Below, piece after piece: positions 7,623 to 16,272 of a stretch of 64,000 nucleotides of DNA. Position numbers and translations under genes: made by a program. This stretch comes from Sphingomonas sp. DG1-23. GTDB lineage: Bacteria; Pseudomonadota; Alphaproteobacteria; Sphingomonadales; Sphingomonadaceae. Positions within the stretch are counted from its first letter, which is position 1. Each line of letters starts with the position of its first letter. Where the stretch lies: positions 62,001 to 126,000 of the forward strand of contig NZ_JAVAMA010000005.1 in assembly GCF_030730875.1 (NCBI RefSeq). The letters run 5' to 3'. The notes below the pieces were generated by a model, which made no database searches, was not told the DNA's origin, and worked only from the letters and a program-made list of their open reading frames with translations.

Positions 7623-8915
7623 ATGAACGAAGCTCTCACGCCCAAGGCGATCGTCGCCGCCCTCGACTCGCACATCATCGGCCAGAAGGACGCCAAGAAG
7701 GCCGTCGCGGTCGCGCTGCGCAACCGCTGGCGGCGACAGCAGCTCAGCGCCGACCTTCGCGACGAGGTCACGCCCAAGAACATCCTGATGATCGGGCCCA
7801 CCGGCTGCGGCAAGACCGAGATCAGCCGCCGTCTGGCGAAGCTCGCCGACGCCCCGTTCGTCAAGGTCGAGGCGACCAAGTTCACCGAAGTCGGCTATGT
7901 CGGCCGCGACGTCGAGCAGATCGCCCGCGATCTCGTCGAGGAGGCGGTCCGGCTCGAGAAGGAGCGCCGTCGCGCCGCGGTCAAGGACAAGGCCGAGGAA
8001 GCGGCGATGGGCCGCCTGCTCGACGCGCTCACCGGCAAGGATTCGTCGACCGCGACCCGCGAGGCGTTCAAGCAGCGCTTCCATGACGGCGTGCTCGACA
8101 ATACCGAGATCGAGATCGAGGTCGAGCAGGCCCAGGCCATGCCGTTCGACATTCCCGGCGCCGGCGCGCAGATGATCAATCTCGGCGAGATGATGAAGGG
8201 CCTGTCGGGCACCCCGCTCAAGCGTCGGAAACTCAATGTCCGCGCGGCATGGGACAAGCTCGTCGAGGAAGAGGCCGACAAGCGCCTCGACCAGGACGAG
8301 GTCAGCCGCCAAGCCCTCGCCGACGCCGAAGCCAATGGCATCGTGTTCCTCGACGAGATCGACAAGATCGCAGTCTCGGACGTGCGCGGCGGTTCGGTCA
8401 GCCGCGAGGGCGTCCAGCGCGATCTGCTGCCGCTGATCGAAGGCACCACGGTGGCCACGAAGTACGGCCCGATGAAGACCGATCACATCCTGTTCATCGC
8501 GAGCGGCGCCTTCCACGTCGCCAAGCCGTCGGATCTGCTCCCCGAGCTCCAGGGCCGCCTGCCGATCCGCGTCGAACTGAAGGCCCTGACCGAGGAGGAT
8601 TTCGTCGCGATCCTTTCGGACACCAAGGCGAGCCTCGTCCAGCAATATGCCGCCTTGCTCGGCACCGAAGGCGTGCTAATTGATTTCACCGAAGACGGTA
8701 TCCGTGCGGTTGCAAAGATCGCCGCAGAGGTTAACGGCGAGATCGAGAATATCGGCGCGCGGCGGTTGCAGACGGTGATGGAGAAACTGCTCGAGGAAGT
8801 CAGCTTCGACGCCGAGGACCGCGCGGGCCAGACCCTCGCGATCGATGCCGCCTATGTCGACAAGCAGCTCGCCGCCGTGGCGCGGAACACCGATCTGAGC
8901 CGCTACGTGCTGTAG
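7623..8915 (+). CDS. hslU: ATP-dependent protease ATPase subunit HslU
   Basis: AAA+ unfoldase (ClpY) that feeds substrates to HslV. The product is 430 aa with every family landmark. The N-terminal [17 protein letters not shown] is followed by Walker [10 protein letters not shown] (residues 58-66), the pore region [14 protein letters not shown], the intermediate domain at about 110-235, Walker [12 protein letters not shown], sensor [12 protein letters not shown], and the C-terminal tail LSRYVL that docks into HslV pockets. Expected to be co-regulated with hslV by heat shock, although 193 bases separate them. Confidence 0.98.
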   Translation: MNEALTPKAIVAALDSHIIGQKDAKKAVAVALRNRWRRQQLSADLRDEVTPKNILMIGPTGCGKTEISRRLAKLADAPFVKVEATKFTEVGYVGRDVEQIARDLVEEAVRLEKERRRAAVKDKAEEAAMGRLLDALTGKDSSTATREAFKQRFHDGVLDNTEIEIEVEQAQAMPFDIPGAGAQMINLGEMMKGLSGTPLKRRKLNVRAAWDKLVEEEADKRLDQDEVSRQALADAEANGIVFLDEIDKIAVSDVRGGSVSREGVQRDLLPLIEGTTVATKYGPMKTDHILFIASGAFHVAKPSDLLPELQGRLPIRVELKALTEEDFVAILSDTKASLVQQYAALLGTEGVLIDFTEDGIRAVAKIAAEVNGEIENIGARRLQTVMEKLLEEVSFDAEDRAGQTLAIDAAYVDKQLAAVARNTDLSRYVL

Positions 8916-8918
8916 AAG

Positions 8919-9048
8919 ATCCTCCCCCGGGGACCGGGGGAGTGGCAGGCGCAGCGTGACGGAAGGGGCGCTTCGGCAAGCGAGCCGCCTGTTGCGGAGC
9001 CCCCTCCGTCGCCTTCGGCGCCGCCTCCCCCGCTGCGTGAGGGAGGAT
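8919..9048. repeat. Miniature copy of the TCCTCCC inverted-arm element (solo copy 1)
   Basis: 130-bp intergenic unit with inverted ends ATCCTCCC...GGGAGGAT. Each arm runs inward to a (GA)CGGAGGGGGC-type end: left inner end GACGGAAGGGGC, right inner end GCCCCCTCCGTC. About 30 bases of spacer lie between the arms. The same arms bracket the DUF559 gene at 17781-18140. No coding frame inside. It lies between the convergent hslU and lipoprotein genes. Confidence 0.85.
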
Positions 9049-9055
9049 GTTCAGT

Positions 9056-9454
9056 TCATTCCTTCACGTACGGGGTGAACGCTCCGAACCGGCAATAGGC
9101 GCCCGGGATGCGGCTTCCGGGGTCGACCGGCCGGAACAGGTCGTTCTTGCAGATCTGCGATCCGTGCAGCTCGACGACGAGAATGTCGTATTGGTCGAGC
9201 GACGGGCAATCCGCCGCGAGATCGTTGCGCCACACCCGCCTGCCGTCGCGATACAGGATCGTCCGCGCATCCACGATCTGCGGGCCGTTGACGCTCGATG
9301 GCGAAGACAGACAATTCTGCGGCTTGCCGGCCACGCGGCCCTTCAGCGCCTCGCTCAGGTCGCGCTGGGCCTCGGCCTCGCGCGATGCCTGCAGCGCGGC
9401 GTTGCCGGTGCAGCCAGCCAGCGCAAGCGCCGCGAGCATGAGGACCTGTCGCAT
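9056..9454 (-). CDS. Small exported lipoprotein, paralogue B of a tandem pair
   Basis: 132-residue lipoprotein. The start at 9454 has an AGGGAG box and begins MRQVLMLAALALAGC, a lipobox with Cys15. The mature part matches its upstream neighbour: R-x-x-WRND, C-x-x-L, a D-I-L-V segment, a C...D pair, and an ending G-x-Y/S-C-x-x-G-x-FTPY. Conserved cysteines suggest periplasmic disulfides. It resembles small sphingomonad lipoproteins of the DUF6491 kind, but that assignment is uncertain. Starts 3 bases after the end of the paralogue, so the two form an operon. Confidence 0.82.
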   Translation of the reverse strand: MRQVLMLAALALAGCTGNAALQASREAEAQRDLSEALKGRVAGKPQNCLSSPSSVNGPQIVDARTILYRDGRRVWRNDLAADCPSLDQYDILVVELHGSQICKNDLFRPVDPGSRIPGAYCRFGAFTPYVKE

Positions 9455-9456
9455 GC

Positions 9457-9858
9457 CTATCTCCCTTTGTCGCGCGTATAGGGCGTGAACTTGCCCAGCG
9501 AGCAGCTTCCCGAAAGCACCCCGCCCATCGGCGATCGCGTCTGGATGATGTCGCCGTCGCAATATTGGCCGCCAAAGGTCTTCGAGACCAGGATGTCGCC
9601 GCGGCGCAGACCCTCGCAATGGCCGACCACGTCGTTGCGCCACATCCGTCCCCGCCCTGCGACATAGAGGATCGTGCCGTCGAAGGTGCGAATCTCGTTG
9701 AACTGGTCGCGCCGGATGCAGCGCAGCGGTTCGCCCGGCACGAGCCCGGCCAGCGCCCTGGTCATCCGTGCCCGATCGCGCGCGTCGGACTGTTCGGTGG
9801 CGGCGGTGGTGGTGCAGGCGGCGAGCAGCAGGAACGCGGGCACGGCGAGACGCATCAT
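9457..9858 (-). CDS. Small exported lipoprotein, paralogue A of a tandem pair
   Basis: 133-residue lipoprotein. Start 9858 is one of two adjacent ATGs preceded by GAGGAG. Signal MMRLAVPAFLLLAAC has the lipobox LAAC. The mature region contains LRCIRRDQF, TILYVAGRGRMWRNDVVGHC, DILVSKTFGGQYCDGD and the end CSLGKFTPY, which align by eye with the downstream gene at 9056-9454. Function unknown. The pair probably arose by tandem duplication. Upstream lies the convergent or independent gloB region, 36 bases away. Confidence 0.82.
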   Translation of the reverse strand: MMRLAVPAFLLLAACTTTAATEQSDARDRARMTRALAGLVPGEPLRCIRRDQFNEIRTFDGTILYVAGRGRMWRNDVVGHCEGLRRGDILVSKTFGGQYCDGDIIQTRSPMGGVLSGSCSLGKFTPYTRDKGR

Positions 9859-9894
9859 CCTATACTCCTCAAGCCCCATGCGAACATAAACCGT

Positions 9895-10623
9895 TCAGCC
9901 GCGAAATGCATCCTTGGCCGCGCGCCGCTCCGCCAGAATTTCCACGCTCTCCGCGCGCAGGAACGGATTGGTGGCACGCTCGGCCGCGATCGTCGTCGGC
10001 ACGGTCGCCTCGCCCGCCGCCCGCGCGCGGTCGACGTCCGCCATCCGCGCGCGGATCGCTTGATTGGCGGGCTCGGCGACCAGCGCATAGCGGCCGTTCG
10101 ACTGAGTATATTCGTGCGCGCAATAGACCCGCGTCTCGGGCGGCAGCGCGCCCAGCCGCTGCAAATTCGCGAACATCTGCGCCGCGGTCCCTTCGAACAG
10201 CCGCCCGCAGCCCATCGCGAACAAGGTGTCGCCGACGAACACCACGCCGTCCTCCGCGAAATGATAGGCGATATGCCCCGCGGTGTGCGCCGGCACCTCC
10301 ATCACCGTCGCGGCATGATCGCCGAGCCGCACCACATCGCCCTCGCCGACCAGCCGGTCCGCAGTCGGGATCTTCGCCGCTTCGGCCGCCGGCGCGATCA
10401 CCGGAACCTTCCACGTCGCCTTGAGCTCGGCATTTCCTCCGGTGTGATCGGGATGCCAGTGCGTGTTCCAGATCGCGGTGAGCCGCCAGCCCCGCTCCGC
10501 CAGCACGCGTTCGACGCCGGCCGCTTCGGCAGGATCGACCACCATCGTCCCGCCCGAGGCGGGATCGTGGACCAGCCAGATGTAATTGTCGCTGAGCGCG
10601 GGTATCCGGACGATATCGAGCAT
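9895..10623 (-). CDS. gloB: Hydroxyacylglutathione hydrolase (glyoxalase II)
   Basis: Hydrolyses S-D-lactoylglutathione to D-lactate and glutathione, the second step of methylglyoxal detoxification; cytosolic metallo-beta-lactamase fold. Metal-site motif THWHPDH (His55, His57, Asp59, His60) is followed by the second-site histidine in PAHTAGH and the Asp in VFVGDTLF. C-terminal glutathione-binding region contains YCAHEYTQSN and ATNPFLR. The 242-aa length is standard. Glyoxalase I lies 1.1 kb away on the same strand, with a nitronate monooxygenase gene between. Confidence 0.95.
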   Translation of the reverse strand: MLDIVRIPALSDNYIWLVHDPASGGTMVVDPAEAAGVERVLAERGWRLTAIWNTHWHPDHTGGNAELKATWKVPVIAPAAEAAKIPTADRLVGEGDVVRLGDHAATVMEVPAHTAGHIAYHFAEDGVVFVGDTLFAMGCGRLFEGTAAQMFANLQRLGALPPETRVYCAHEYTQSNGRYALVAEPANQAIRARMADVDRARAAGEATVPTTIAAERATNPFLRAESVEILAERRAAKDAFRG

Positions 10624-10661
10624 GAGAGCAAGTTAGGCGCTCGCCACCCGCGGCGCCAGCC

Positions 10662-11711
10662 TCAGGCGGCGAATGTCGCGGCCAAGGTCTCTTCGGCAAG
10701 CAATCGGGTAAGCGCCTCCGCTGGCATTGCGCGCGCCAGCGGAGCCCCCTGCCCGGCCCACGCGGGCGAATAGTCCGTCCGGCCGTCCGCCTCCGCCGCT
10801 GCGCGCAGCGGCGCCAGCGCGGTCGCCGCGTGCGGGAATGCCGGCGCGAGCGGCGAGATCGGCCCGAGCGCGTCGATCAGCCGGTTGCGGAACCCGCGCG
10901 CCTCGCGGCCGGTCAGCACATTGGTGAACACCGTCTCGGCCTCGCTCCCCAGCAAACGCCGATGCATCGGCGAGGCCATGCTTTCGGGCGCGGCGAGATA
11001 GGCAGTGCCCAATTGCGCCCCGCTCGCCCCCAGCGCCTGCGCCGCGGCCACGCCCGCGCCGTCCATGAATCCGCCCGCCGCGATCACCGGCAGGTCGATC
11101 GCGCGCGCGATTCGCCGCACCAGCGCCAGCGTTCCGATCGGCCGGTGCCCTTCGAGGAACCACCCCGCATGCCCGCCCGCTTCGCCGCCTTGCGCGATCA
11201 CCGCATCGCAGCCCTGCCGCGCGAGAAAGCGCGCCTCGTCGGCCGTCGTCGCATTGCCGAACACTTTGGCGACCGCCTTGACCCGCGCGAGCAAAGCCGG
11301 CGCGGGCAGCCCGAAATGGAAGCTGACGATGTCGGGCCGCACGGCTTCGACGGCCGCGCACAAAGCTTCATCGAACGGTCGCCGCAATGTCCCCGGCCCG
11401 ACCGGCGGCGCGACGCCCTCCCGCGCATAGAAAGGGGCGAGCGCTTTCCGCCACGCTCCATCGTCGGGCGCGTCGTCGAGTTCGTGACAGAAGAAATTGA
11501 GATTGAGCGGCCCGTCCGCCGCGGCGCGCACTTCCGCCGCCTGCGCCGCGACCTGCCCGGCATCGAGCATCGCGCAGGGCAAGGATCCCACCGCCCCGCC
11601 GCGGATCGCTGCGACCGCCAGCGCGACGCCGCCCGCCCCCGCCATCGGCGCCTGCACGATCGGAGCCTCGGCTCCGGTCAGCGCGCGAAAGCGGGCGGCG
11701 GGGTCGCTCAC
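10662..11711 (-). CDS. Nitronate monooxygenase family flavoprotein
   Basis: FMN-dependent TIM-barrel enzyme of the 2-nitropropane dioxygenase/NMO family (349 aa). These oxidise alkyl nitronates such as propionate 3-nitronate; some relatives are enoyl-ACP reductases, so the substrate is inferred. Visible motifs: [10 protein letters not shown] (about 16-25), [28 protein letters not shown] and the phosphate loop [12 protein letters not shown]...[14 protein letters not shown]. Start is GTG at 11711, overlapping the TGA of gloA by four bases (GTGA), which indicates translational coupling. Confidence 0.88.
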   Translation of the reverse strand: MSDPAARFRALTGAEAPIVQAPMAGAGGVALAVAAIRGGAVGSLPCAMLDAGQVAAQAAEVRAAADGPLNLNFFCHELDDAPDDGAWRKALAPFYAREGVAPPVGPGTLRRPFDEALCAAVEAVRPDIVSFHFGLPAPALLARVKAVAKVFGNATTADEARFLARQGCDAVIAQGGEAGGHAGWFLEGHRPIGTLALVRRIARAIDLPVIAAGGFMDGAGVAAAQALGASGAQLGTAYLAAPESMASPMHRRLLGSEAETVFTNVLTGREARGFRNRLIDALGPISPLAPAFPHAATALAPLRAAAEADGRTDYSPAWAGQGAPLARAMPAEALTRLLAEETLAATFAA

Positions 11712-12163
11712 CAGCTGCCGGTATTCGGCATCGACGCCCAGGGCTCGGCCGGCGGCAGCGGGTCGCCGGCCTGGAGCAATTCGATCGAGATCAGGTCGGG
11801 GGTGCGCACGAACGCCATATGCCCGTCGCGCGGCGGCCGGTTGATCGTCACGCCGCCGTCGAGCAGCCGCTGGCAGGTCTCGTAGATATTGTCGACGCGA
11901 TAGGCGAGATGCCCGAAATTGCGCCCGCCCGTATATGCCTCGGGCGCGCTGCCGTCCTCGGCGGGCCAATTATAGGTGAGCTCCACCTCGGCATTGGCGC
12001 GCTCGCCGGGGCCGTTCGAATCCTCGGGCGCGGCGAGGAAGATCAGGGTGAAGCGCCCCTTCTCGCTCTCCATTCGCCGCACTTCCTGCAAGCCGAGCAA
12101 TTCGAAGAACCGCACCGTCGCCTCCGGATCGGTGACGCGGATCATGGTGTGGAGATAGCGCAT
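11708..12163 (-). CDS. gloA: Lactoylglutathione lyase (glyoxalase I)
   Basis: Isomerises the methylglyoxal-glutathione hemithioacetal to S-lactoylglutathione. 151 aa, VOC fold with two beta-alpha-beta-beta-beta modules. The four metal ligands expected from E. coli GloA are all present: His5 (MRYLHTM), Glu61 (AEVELTYNW), His85 (GHLAYRV) and Glu128 (SIELLQ). Start at 12163 chosen so that the family MRxLHTM begins the protein. The translationally coupled nitronate monooxygenase and gloB downstream make a small electrophile-detoxification group. Confidence 0.94.
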   Translation of the reverse strand: MRYLHTMIRVTDPEATVRFFELLGLQEVRRMESEKGRFTLIFLAAPEDSNGPGERANAEVELTYNWPAEDGSAPEAYTGGRNFGHLAYRVDNIYETCQRLLDGGVTINRPPRDGHMAFVRTPDLISIELLQAGDPLPPAEPWASMPNTGSW

Positions 12164-12222
12164 GGGTGCTCCGAAAGATGTTTCGGCGGAGATAAGCAGG
12201 CCGGAGAGCGCCGCCAACCCCA

Positions 12223-12353
12223 ATCCTCCCTAGCGCAGCGGGGGAGGGGGACCAGCGAAGCTGGTGGAGGGGGCTTGGCCGCAAGTGATATCGCCTTGGG
12301 GACGCCCCCTCCGTCGCCTTCGGCGCCACTTCCCCCGCTTCGCGAGGGAGGAT
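12223..12353. repeat. Miniature copy of the TCCTCCC inverted-arm element (solo copy 2)
   Basis: 131-bp unit with ATCCTCCC...GGGAGGAT ends. The left arm closes with GGTGGAGGGGGC, and the right arm reads GCCCCCTCCGTCGCC inward to outward. The spacer is about 28 bases. It lies between gloA and the TPR gene, both minus strand. No open frame. Confidence 0.85.
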
Positions 12354-12360
12354 TTGCATT

Positions 12361-13110
12361 TTACTTCTCGGTCGCGCCGAATTGCGCCAGTGCATTGCGC
12401 GCCGACTCGGCCATCGGGCTCCCCGGGGCGAGCGTCATCACCTGCCCCCATGCCGCCCGCGCGCCGGCCTCGTCGCCCGCGCTCGCGGCAATGTTTCCCG
12501 CCTCGAGCTGCACCTGCGGATCGTCCGCCGCGCGGCGCAGCGCCTCGGCGATGTCGGTCTTCGCACGCTGCAGATCGCCCTGCCGCCGCGCCAGCGTCGC
12601 CGAGAGCAGCCATGCCAGCGGATCGGCCTTGGCATCGGCCAGCGCACGGTCGAGATCGCTCCGCGCGCCCTCCGTGTCGCCCGCCGCGACCAATGTCCGC
12701 GCGCGATCGAGCCGCGCCTCGCCCAGCGCCAGCCCGCGCAGATGCCCGCCCGCCAGCGCCGCATCCAGCGCCGCGCGCGCCTTCACATGCTCGCCCGCCG
12801 CCAGCCACGCATTGCCCGCCTGCGCCCAGTAATTGGCCGATCGCACGTCATGCGCATTCTCGGCCTCGCGCGCCGCTTCCTCGAACGCCGCCGCCGCCGA
12901 GGGCCAGCGTTTCTGGTTGGCATAAGCGACTCCGAGGCATTGCCGGGCGAGCATCCCGCCGCCCTCGACCCGCCATTTCGCCGCCGCGGCCGCGCCTTGC
13001 GACGGATCGCCGGTGGCGAGGTCCATGCACTCGGCATAGCGCGGCGGCTCCTGCCCTGCGGGCGGCGCCGCGACGGTCGCGGCCTGAAGGCTCAGGAGGA
13101 AGAAGAACAT
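12361..13110 (-). CDS. Exported TPR-repeat protein
   Basis: 249-aa protein with a short hydrophobic leader (MFFFLLSLQAATVAAP) and four to five tetratricopeptide-like units. Examples are CLGVAYANQKRWPSAAAAFEEAAREAE, AGNAWLAAGEHVKARAALDAAL, RARTLVAAGDTEGARSDLDRAL and ATLARRQGDLQRAKTDIAEALRRA. TPRs scaffold protein contacts; the partner is unknown. Start 13110 lies 18 bases inside the end of the upstream hydrolase gene, so the two are probably co-translated. The long frame that continues further upstream is antisense noise and not part of the protein. Confidence 0.82.
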   Translation of the reverse strand: MFFFLLSLQAATVAAPPAGQEPPRYAECMDLATGDPSQGAAAAAKWRVEGGGMLARQCLGVAYANQKRWPSAAAAFEEAAREAENAHDVRSANYWAQAGNAWLAAGEHVKARAALDAALAGGHLRGLALGEARLDRARTLVAAGDTEGARSDLDRALADAKADPLAWLLSATLARRQGDLQRAKTDIAEALRRAADDPQVQLEAGNIAASAGDEAGARAAWGQVMTLAPGSPMAESARNALAQFGATEK

Positions 13111-13838
13111 AAAGAAAGCACGTCCTCGACAGATCGCAGGATCAGCGCGAGGTCCTGGTCGCGCGAGAGCCGGTGGTCGCCGTCCTTGACCAGCACAGTC
13201 TGCACCGCGTCTGAACGGAGCAGTTCGGCGAGCCGCGCGGCGCGCTCCCACGGCACCTCCTTGTCGCGCTGGCCTTGCAGCAGCCGCACCGGTCCGTCGA
13301 AGGCGATCGGCCCGATCATCATCCGGTTGGCCTCGCCCGAGGCCCAGAAGCCGCGCGTCGTCACCGTCGGCGCGTCGCCATAGTCGTTGGGCTGCTCGAG
13401 CCGCCCATGCTGCAGCATGGTGAGCTTCTCCGCCTGGCTGAATCCCCAGTCGGTGAAGTCCGGCGCCGCGGCGATCCCGACCATTCCCTTGACCAATTCG
13501 GGCCGTGCCCTGGCGACCAGCAGCATCACCCAGCCGCCCATCGACGAACCGACCAGCACCACCGGCCCCGTCACCTGCGCGTCGATGATCCGGAGCGCAT
13601 CGTCGCGCCACAGCGCCAGCGTCTGGTCCTCGAATTCGCCTTCGCTCTCGCCGCAGCCGGCATAGTCGAAGCGCAGAAAGGCCTGCCCCGTCCGCTTCGC
13701 CCATTCCTCGAGCGCCAGCGCCTTGGTGCCGTTCATGTCGGAAGCATAGCCGCACAGGAAGACGACCGTCGGGCCGGTGCCCGGGGTATGGCGGAAAGCA
13801 AGCCTGGGGCGCTCGGGAGCTTCGGGAATATCGGTCAT
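13092..13838 (-). CDS. Alpha/beta hydrolase, ABHD10-like thioesterase
   Basis: 248-aa cytosolic serine hydrolase. Strand motif VVFLCGYASDMNGTKA (about 25-40) and the FDYAGCGESEG turn match the palmitoyl-protein thioesterase ABHD10-like group. The nucleophile is Ser99 in VGSSMGG, with an acid in QGQRDKEVPW and His in VKDGDHRLSR, so the triad is complete. Ends in an odd serine tract (CSSSS) where it overlaps the TPR gene. Substrate unknown; short acyl esters or thioesters likely. Confidence 0.88.
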   Translation of the reverse strand: MTDIPEAPERPRLAFRHTPGTGPTVVFLCGYASDMNGTKALALEEWAKRTGQAFLRFDYAGCGESEGEFEDQTLALWRDDALRIIDAQVTGPVVLVGSSMGGWVMLLVARARPELVKGMVGIAAAPDFTDWGFSQAEKLTMLQHGRLEQPNDYGDAPTVTTRGFWASGEANRMMIGPIAFDGPVRLLQGQRDKEVPWERAARLAELLRSDAVQTVLVKDGDHRLSRDQDLALILRSVEDVLSLCSSSS

Positions 13839-13872
13839 GCCGAGGGCTTAGGGGCGACACCGCCGATCATCA

Positions 13873-13997
13873 ATCCTCCCTCGCGCAGCGGGGGAGGTGG
13901 CGCCGTAGGCGACGGAGGGGGCCTCGCCGCAGATGCGCCGCTCGCGGAGAGGCTCTCCCCACTTCGTGGTTCCCTCCCCCGCTGCGCGAGGGAGGAT
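13873..13997. repeat. Miniature copy of the TCCTCCC inverted-arm element (solo copy 3)
   Basis: 125-bp unit with ends ATCCTCCCTCGCGCAGCG and its complement. The left arm reads inward to GACGGAGGGGGC. The right arm is diverged near its inner end (GAGAGGCTCTCCCC). The spacer is about 20-28 bases. It lies between the metallopeptidase and hydrolase genes. No coding potential. Confidence 0.85.
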
Positions 13998-14005
13998 TTA
14001 AAGGT

Positions 14006-14884
14006 TCAACCCGCCGCCGCGAACGTATCGCATTGCGCCGGATCGCCGCTGTCGAGCCCGCGCTGGAGCCACTGCTTGCGCTGCGCCGAGCTGCCGTGAG
14101 TGAAGCTGTCGGGCACGACTTCGCCCTGCCCCTGACGCTGCAGCGTATCGTCGCCGATCGCGTTCGCCGCGGTCATGCCTTCCTCGATGTCGCCCGGTTC
14201 GAGCCGGCCGCTGCGCTTTGCCCACACGCCGGCATAGCAATCGGCCTGCAGCTCGAGCAGCACCGACAGGCGATTGCCCTCGGTCCGCGATGCGCGGCCC
14301 TGCGCCTGGCTGACCTTGGCCGAGGTGCCTTCGAGATTCTGGATATGGTGCCCCACTTCGTGCCCGACGACATAAGCGCGCGCGAAATCGCCCTTCGCGC
14401 CGAAGCGCTTGTCGAGCTCGTCGAAAAAGCCGGTGTCGAGGAACACGCCCTGATCGCCGGGGCAGTAGAACGGACCGACTGCGGCCGATGCCTGCCCGCA
14501 CGCCGACTGGACCGATCCGGTGAAGAAATTGATCGTCGCCGGCTGATAGCGCTGGCCCTGCTCGGCAAAGACCTGGCTCCACACCTGCTCGGTGCTGGTC
14601 ATCACCCGGCACGCGAACAGCTCTTCCTGCGTGTCGCACGCCTTGGCCGCGCCCTGGCTCTGGCCCTGCCGGGTCTGCGTCCCGCCGCCGCCGAGCAGCC
14701 CGCCGCCGCCCATCCCGAAAAAGATCAATGCGACGATGCCGATCAGCACGATCCCGCCACAACCCATCCCGCGTCCGAGCAGCAAGGGCAGCAGACCGAG
14801 CAGCCCGAAGCCGCCGCCACCGCCACCACCGCCCGAACCCCAGTCGCGCGCATTATCGGTGGGATCGAGATCGTCGAGCCGCAT
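14006..14884 (-). CDS. ypfJ: Neutral zinc metallopeptidase, YpfJ family
   Basis: 292-aa membrane-anchored protease-like protein. After a Gly-rich N-terminus (about 17-25) a single helix spans about 43-58 (GGIVLIGIVALIFFGM), followed by another Gly-rich linker and the periplasmic domain. The gluzincin motif HEVGHH gives His175, Glu176 and His179; a downstream ELQADCYAGVWA supplies the third ligand region. Four cysteines probably form disulfides. Start 14884 is preceded by AAGGGG. Physiological substrate not known. Confidence 0.9.
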   Translation of the reverse strand: MRLDDLDPTDNARDWGSGGGGGGGGFGLLGLLPLLLGRGMGCGGIVLIGIVALIFFGMGGGGLLGGGGTQTRQGQSQGAAKACDTQEELFACRVMTSTEQVWSQVFAEQGQRYQPATINFFTGSVQSACGQASAAVGPFYCPGDQGVFLDTGFFDELDKRFGAKGDFARAYVVGHEVGHHIQNLEGTSAKVSQAQGRASRTEGNRLSVLLELQADCYAGVWAKRSGRLEPGDIEEGMTAANAIGDDTLQRQGQGEVVPDSFTHGSSAQRKQWLQRGLDSGDPAQCDTFAAAG

Positions 14885-14981
14885 GGGAACCCCTTCATCG
14901 TTCGGTCTCCGCAACAATGCGCGAGAAGCCCGAGCGTTGCACTCGTTTCCTCTACGGGTGAGGATTGCGGTCGTCCCATAG

Positions 14982-16139
14982 ATGCGCCACATGGCCGGCA
15001 TGGCCGACGCCGATCCCCGCCCGCGCCGCCGCGTCGCCGGACTGCCTTTGCCGGACTGCGTCGCGCTCGTGCTCCAGGGCGGCGGCGCGCTCGGCAGCTT
15101 CCAGGCCGGGGTGATCGAGGCGCTCGACGAGGCGCGCATCGACGTGGACTGGGTCGCCGGCATCTCGATCGGCGCGGTCAATGCCGCGCTGTTCGCCGGC
15201 AACCCGCCCGAGACCCGCCTCGCCGCGATCCGCGCCTTCTGGGAAGGCGTCACCGGCGCGCTTCCCGATTTCTCGATTCCCCTGAGCGAGACCGCGCGCG
15301 AGTTCACCCATGAATGGGCGGCCGCGACGGTGCTGCTCGGCGGCGTTCCCGGCTTCTTCCGCCCACGCCCGATCCCGCCCGCCTTCGCCGCGCCGGGCAC
15401 GCCCGCCGCGCTCAGCTTCTACGACAGCAGCCCGCTTGCCGACACGCTGAACGCGCATATCGACTGGGATCTGCTCAACAGCGGCCCGGTCCGCCTGTCG
15501 GTCGGCGCGGTCGACCTCGCCAGCGGCAATTTCCGCTATTTCGACACCGCCGACGAGCGTCTCGACGCGCGCCACATCATGGCTTCGGGCGCGCTTCCCC
15601 CCGGCCTTCCGCCGATCGAGATCGACGGGCGCTTTTATTGGGACGGCGGCCTCGTCTCGAACACGCCGCTCACGCACATCCTCGATCGCCAGTGCGACGA
15701 TACGCTCGTCTTCCAGGTCGATCTCTTTCCCGCCGCCGCCGATTTGCCCCGCACGATCACCGACGTGCTCGCTCGCGAAAAGGAGATCCGGTTCTCGAGC
15801 CGCACCCGCCAGGTCTCCTACGAGCGCCTCCGCCTGCGCAAGGAGCGCGAGGCGATCCGCCGCGTCCTCGCCAGGCTGCCCGCCGACATGGCCGACGACC
15901 CCGACGTCGCCGCACTCCGCACCCTCGCCGACGAAAAGCCGCTCAGCCTCGTCCATCTGATCTACCGCGCCAATGCGTGGGAGGGCGGATCGCGCGACTT
16001 CGAATTCTCCGCCCGCTCGATGCACGAGCATTGGCAGGCCGGCCGCGCCGCGGTCGCCGAGACGATGGCGAACGCCCAGCTCGTCGCGCAGAACATCCTC
16101 GACGGCAAGACCGCCGCCTTCGACCTCACCCATCGATGA
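14982..16139 (+). CDS. Patatin-like phospholipase with DUF3734 tail
   Basis: 385-aa Ser-Asp dyad lipase. Oxyanion loop LQGGGALGSFQAG (31-43), nucleophile Ser62 in GISIG, and acid Asp221 in WDGG are all present. The C-terminal third (LVFQVDLFPA..., RQVSYERLRLRKEREAI) is the DUF3734 extension. Patatin proteins of this exact build usually neighbour a D-3-hydroxybutyrate dehydrogenase gene in alphaproteobacteria, as here, which suggests a link with hydroxybutyrate or storage-polymer metabolism (inference). The start may be one of three nearby ATGs (14982, 14991, 15000). Confidence 0.9.
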   Translation: MRHMAGMADADPRPRRRVAGLPLPDCVALVLQGGGALGSFQAGVIEALDEARIDVDWVAGISIGAVNAALFAGNPPETRLAAIRAFWEGVTGALPDFSIPLSETAREFTHEWAAATVLLGGVPGFFRPRPIPPAFAAPGTPAALSFYDSSPLADTLNAHIDWDLLNSGPVRLSVGAVDLASGNFRYFDTADERLDARHIMASGALPPGLPPIEIDGRFYWDGGLVSNTPLTHILDRQCDDTLVFQVDLFPAAADLPRTITDVLAREKEIRFSSRTRQVSYERLRLRKEREAIRRVLARLPADMADDPDVAALRTLADEKPLSLVHLIYRANAWEGGSRDFEFSARSMHEHWQAGRAAVAETMANAQLVAQNILDGKTAAFDLTHR

Positions 16140-16149
16140 TGCGCATCGC

Positions 16150-16239
16150 CCTCACCCTTCCGGCGCCTTCGGCGCCTCCCTCCCTCTCCCGGCGGGAGAG
16201 GGAAGGGGCCCGCCGCCGCAGGCGGTGGGAAGGGTGAGG
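16150..16239. repeat. Inverted repeat, CCTCACCCTTCC type
   Basis: 90-bp palindromic intergenic unit with ends CCTCACCCTTCC and GGAAGGGTGAGG. Internal CTCTCCC/GGGAGAG and GGCGCC stems suggest a multi-branched hairpin. The end sequence differs from the TCCTCCC family, so this is a separate repeat. It lies between the patatin and dehydrogenase genes, within what would be their common transcript. Confidence 0.75.
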
Positions 16240-16272
16240 GTGGCCGCAATTTTCTAGCCAGGGAGTCCCCTC

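Noticed and set aside
10662..11969. Longer 435-residue version of the nitronate monooxygenase
   Set aside because: The extra N-terminus overlaps gloA in another frame; the GTG at 11711 coupled to the gloA stop fits family length.
12361..13860. Single 499-residue minus-strand frame covering both the TPR and hydrolase regions
   Set aside because: Its N-terminal half is in a different frame from the real hydrolase and is noise; the true genes overlap by 19 bases in separate frames.
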